In this document: positions 6,223-6,223 of the stretch, one piece after another
How the letters are laid out: every line of letters starts with the position of its first letter
Position numbering within the stretch: position 1 is the first letter of the stretch
DNA from: Desulfurellaceae bacterium
GTDB lineage: Bacteria; Campylobacterota_A; Desulfurellia; JAGGSF01
Length of the DNA stretch: 6,223 bases
Direction of reading: 5' to 3'
Assembly (NCBI GenBank): GCA_023128455.1
Contig: JAGMDW010000154.1
Span: 1-6,223, forward strand
Notes under the pieces: generated by a model
What the model saw: only the letters and a program-made list of their open reading frames with translations
Told to the model about the DNA's origin: nothing
Database searches by the model: none
Program-made: the position numbers and the translations under genes

Positions 6223-6223
6223 A

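Noticed and set aside
1..6223. A novel defence, mobile or biosynthetic system
   Set aside because: All six substantial genes belong to well-known families with intact motifs, there are no large gaps, and no repeats, integrase, transposase or unfamiliar genes are visible.

Overview
The window is compact, AT-rich bacterial DNA with six protein genes, five of them complete, and almost no spacer. All six belong to well-known families. It reads as ordinary core genome: I see no mobile element, CRISPR array, RNA gene or prophage. I do not see a previously undescribed system here. The points worth a second look are small: a possible leaderless start, overlapping starts, RNA hairpins, a convergent gene junction and a few family-atypical residues.

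The organism is a bacterium with two membranes. This is inferred from the apolipoprotein N-acyltransferase (Lnt), which acts in outer-membrane lipoprotein maturation. Low GC, purine-rich coding strands rich in AGA and AAA codons, tightly overlapping genes and an archaeal-length RtcB would fit an uncultivated candidate phylum or a thermophilic lineage (Omnitrophota-like is one guess). This placement is weak and rests on no database search.

Layout, plus strand (1-3473): the 3' end of lnt, then lepA (elongation factor 4) after 19 bases, then lepB (signal peptidase I) and a CDP-alcohol phosphatidyltransferase (pgsA or cardiolipin-synthase-like). The last three genes are joined by 4-base ATGA stop/start overlaps. 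A good sigma70-type promoter candidate at the lnt end would start lepA transcription at or next to its ATG. Layout, minus strand (6178-3474): rtcB (RNA ligase), then 2 bases later ugd (UDP-glucose 6-dehydrogenase), both with clear Shine-Dalgarno sites. The two groups converge with no spacer: the pgsA stop TAA directly abuts the ugd stop. An 11-base perfect inverted repeat carrying A6/T6 tracts surrounds this point and may end transcription from both sides.

The plus-strand cluster makes sense as an envelope-biogenesis unit. Signal peptidase I releases exported proteins. The phosphatidyltransferase makes an anionic phospholipid or its precursor. Lnt completes lipoprotein acylation using phospholipid as acyl donor. 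LepA is a membrane-associated translation GTPase classically co-transcribed with lepB. The minus-strand pair links RNA repair or tRNA splicing with UDP-glucuronate synthesis for surface polysaccharide; I see no functional link beyond co-transcription.
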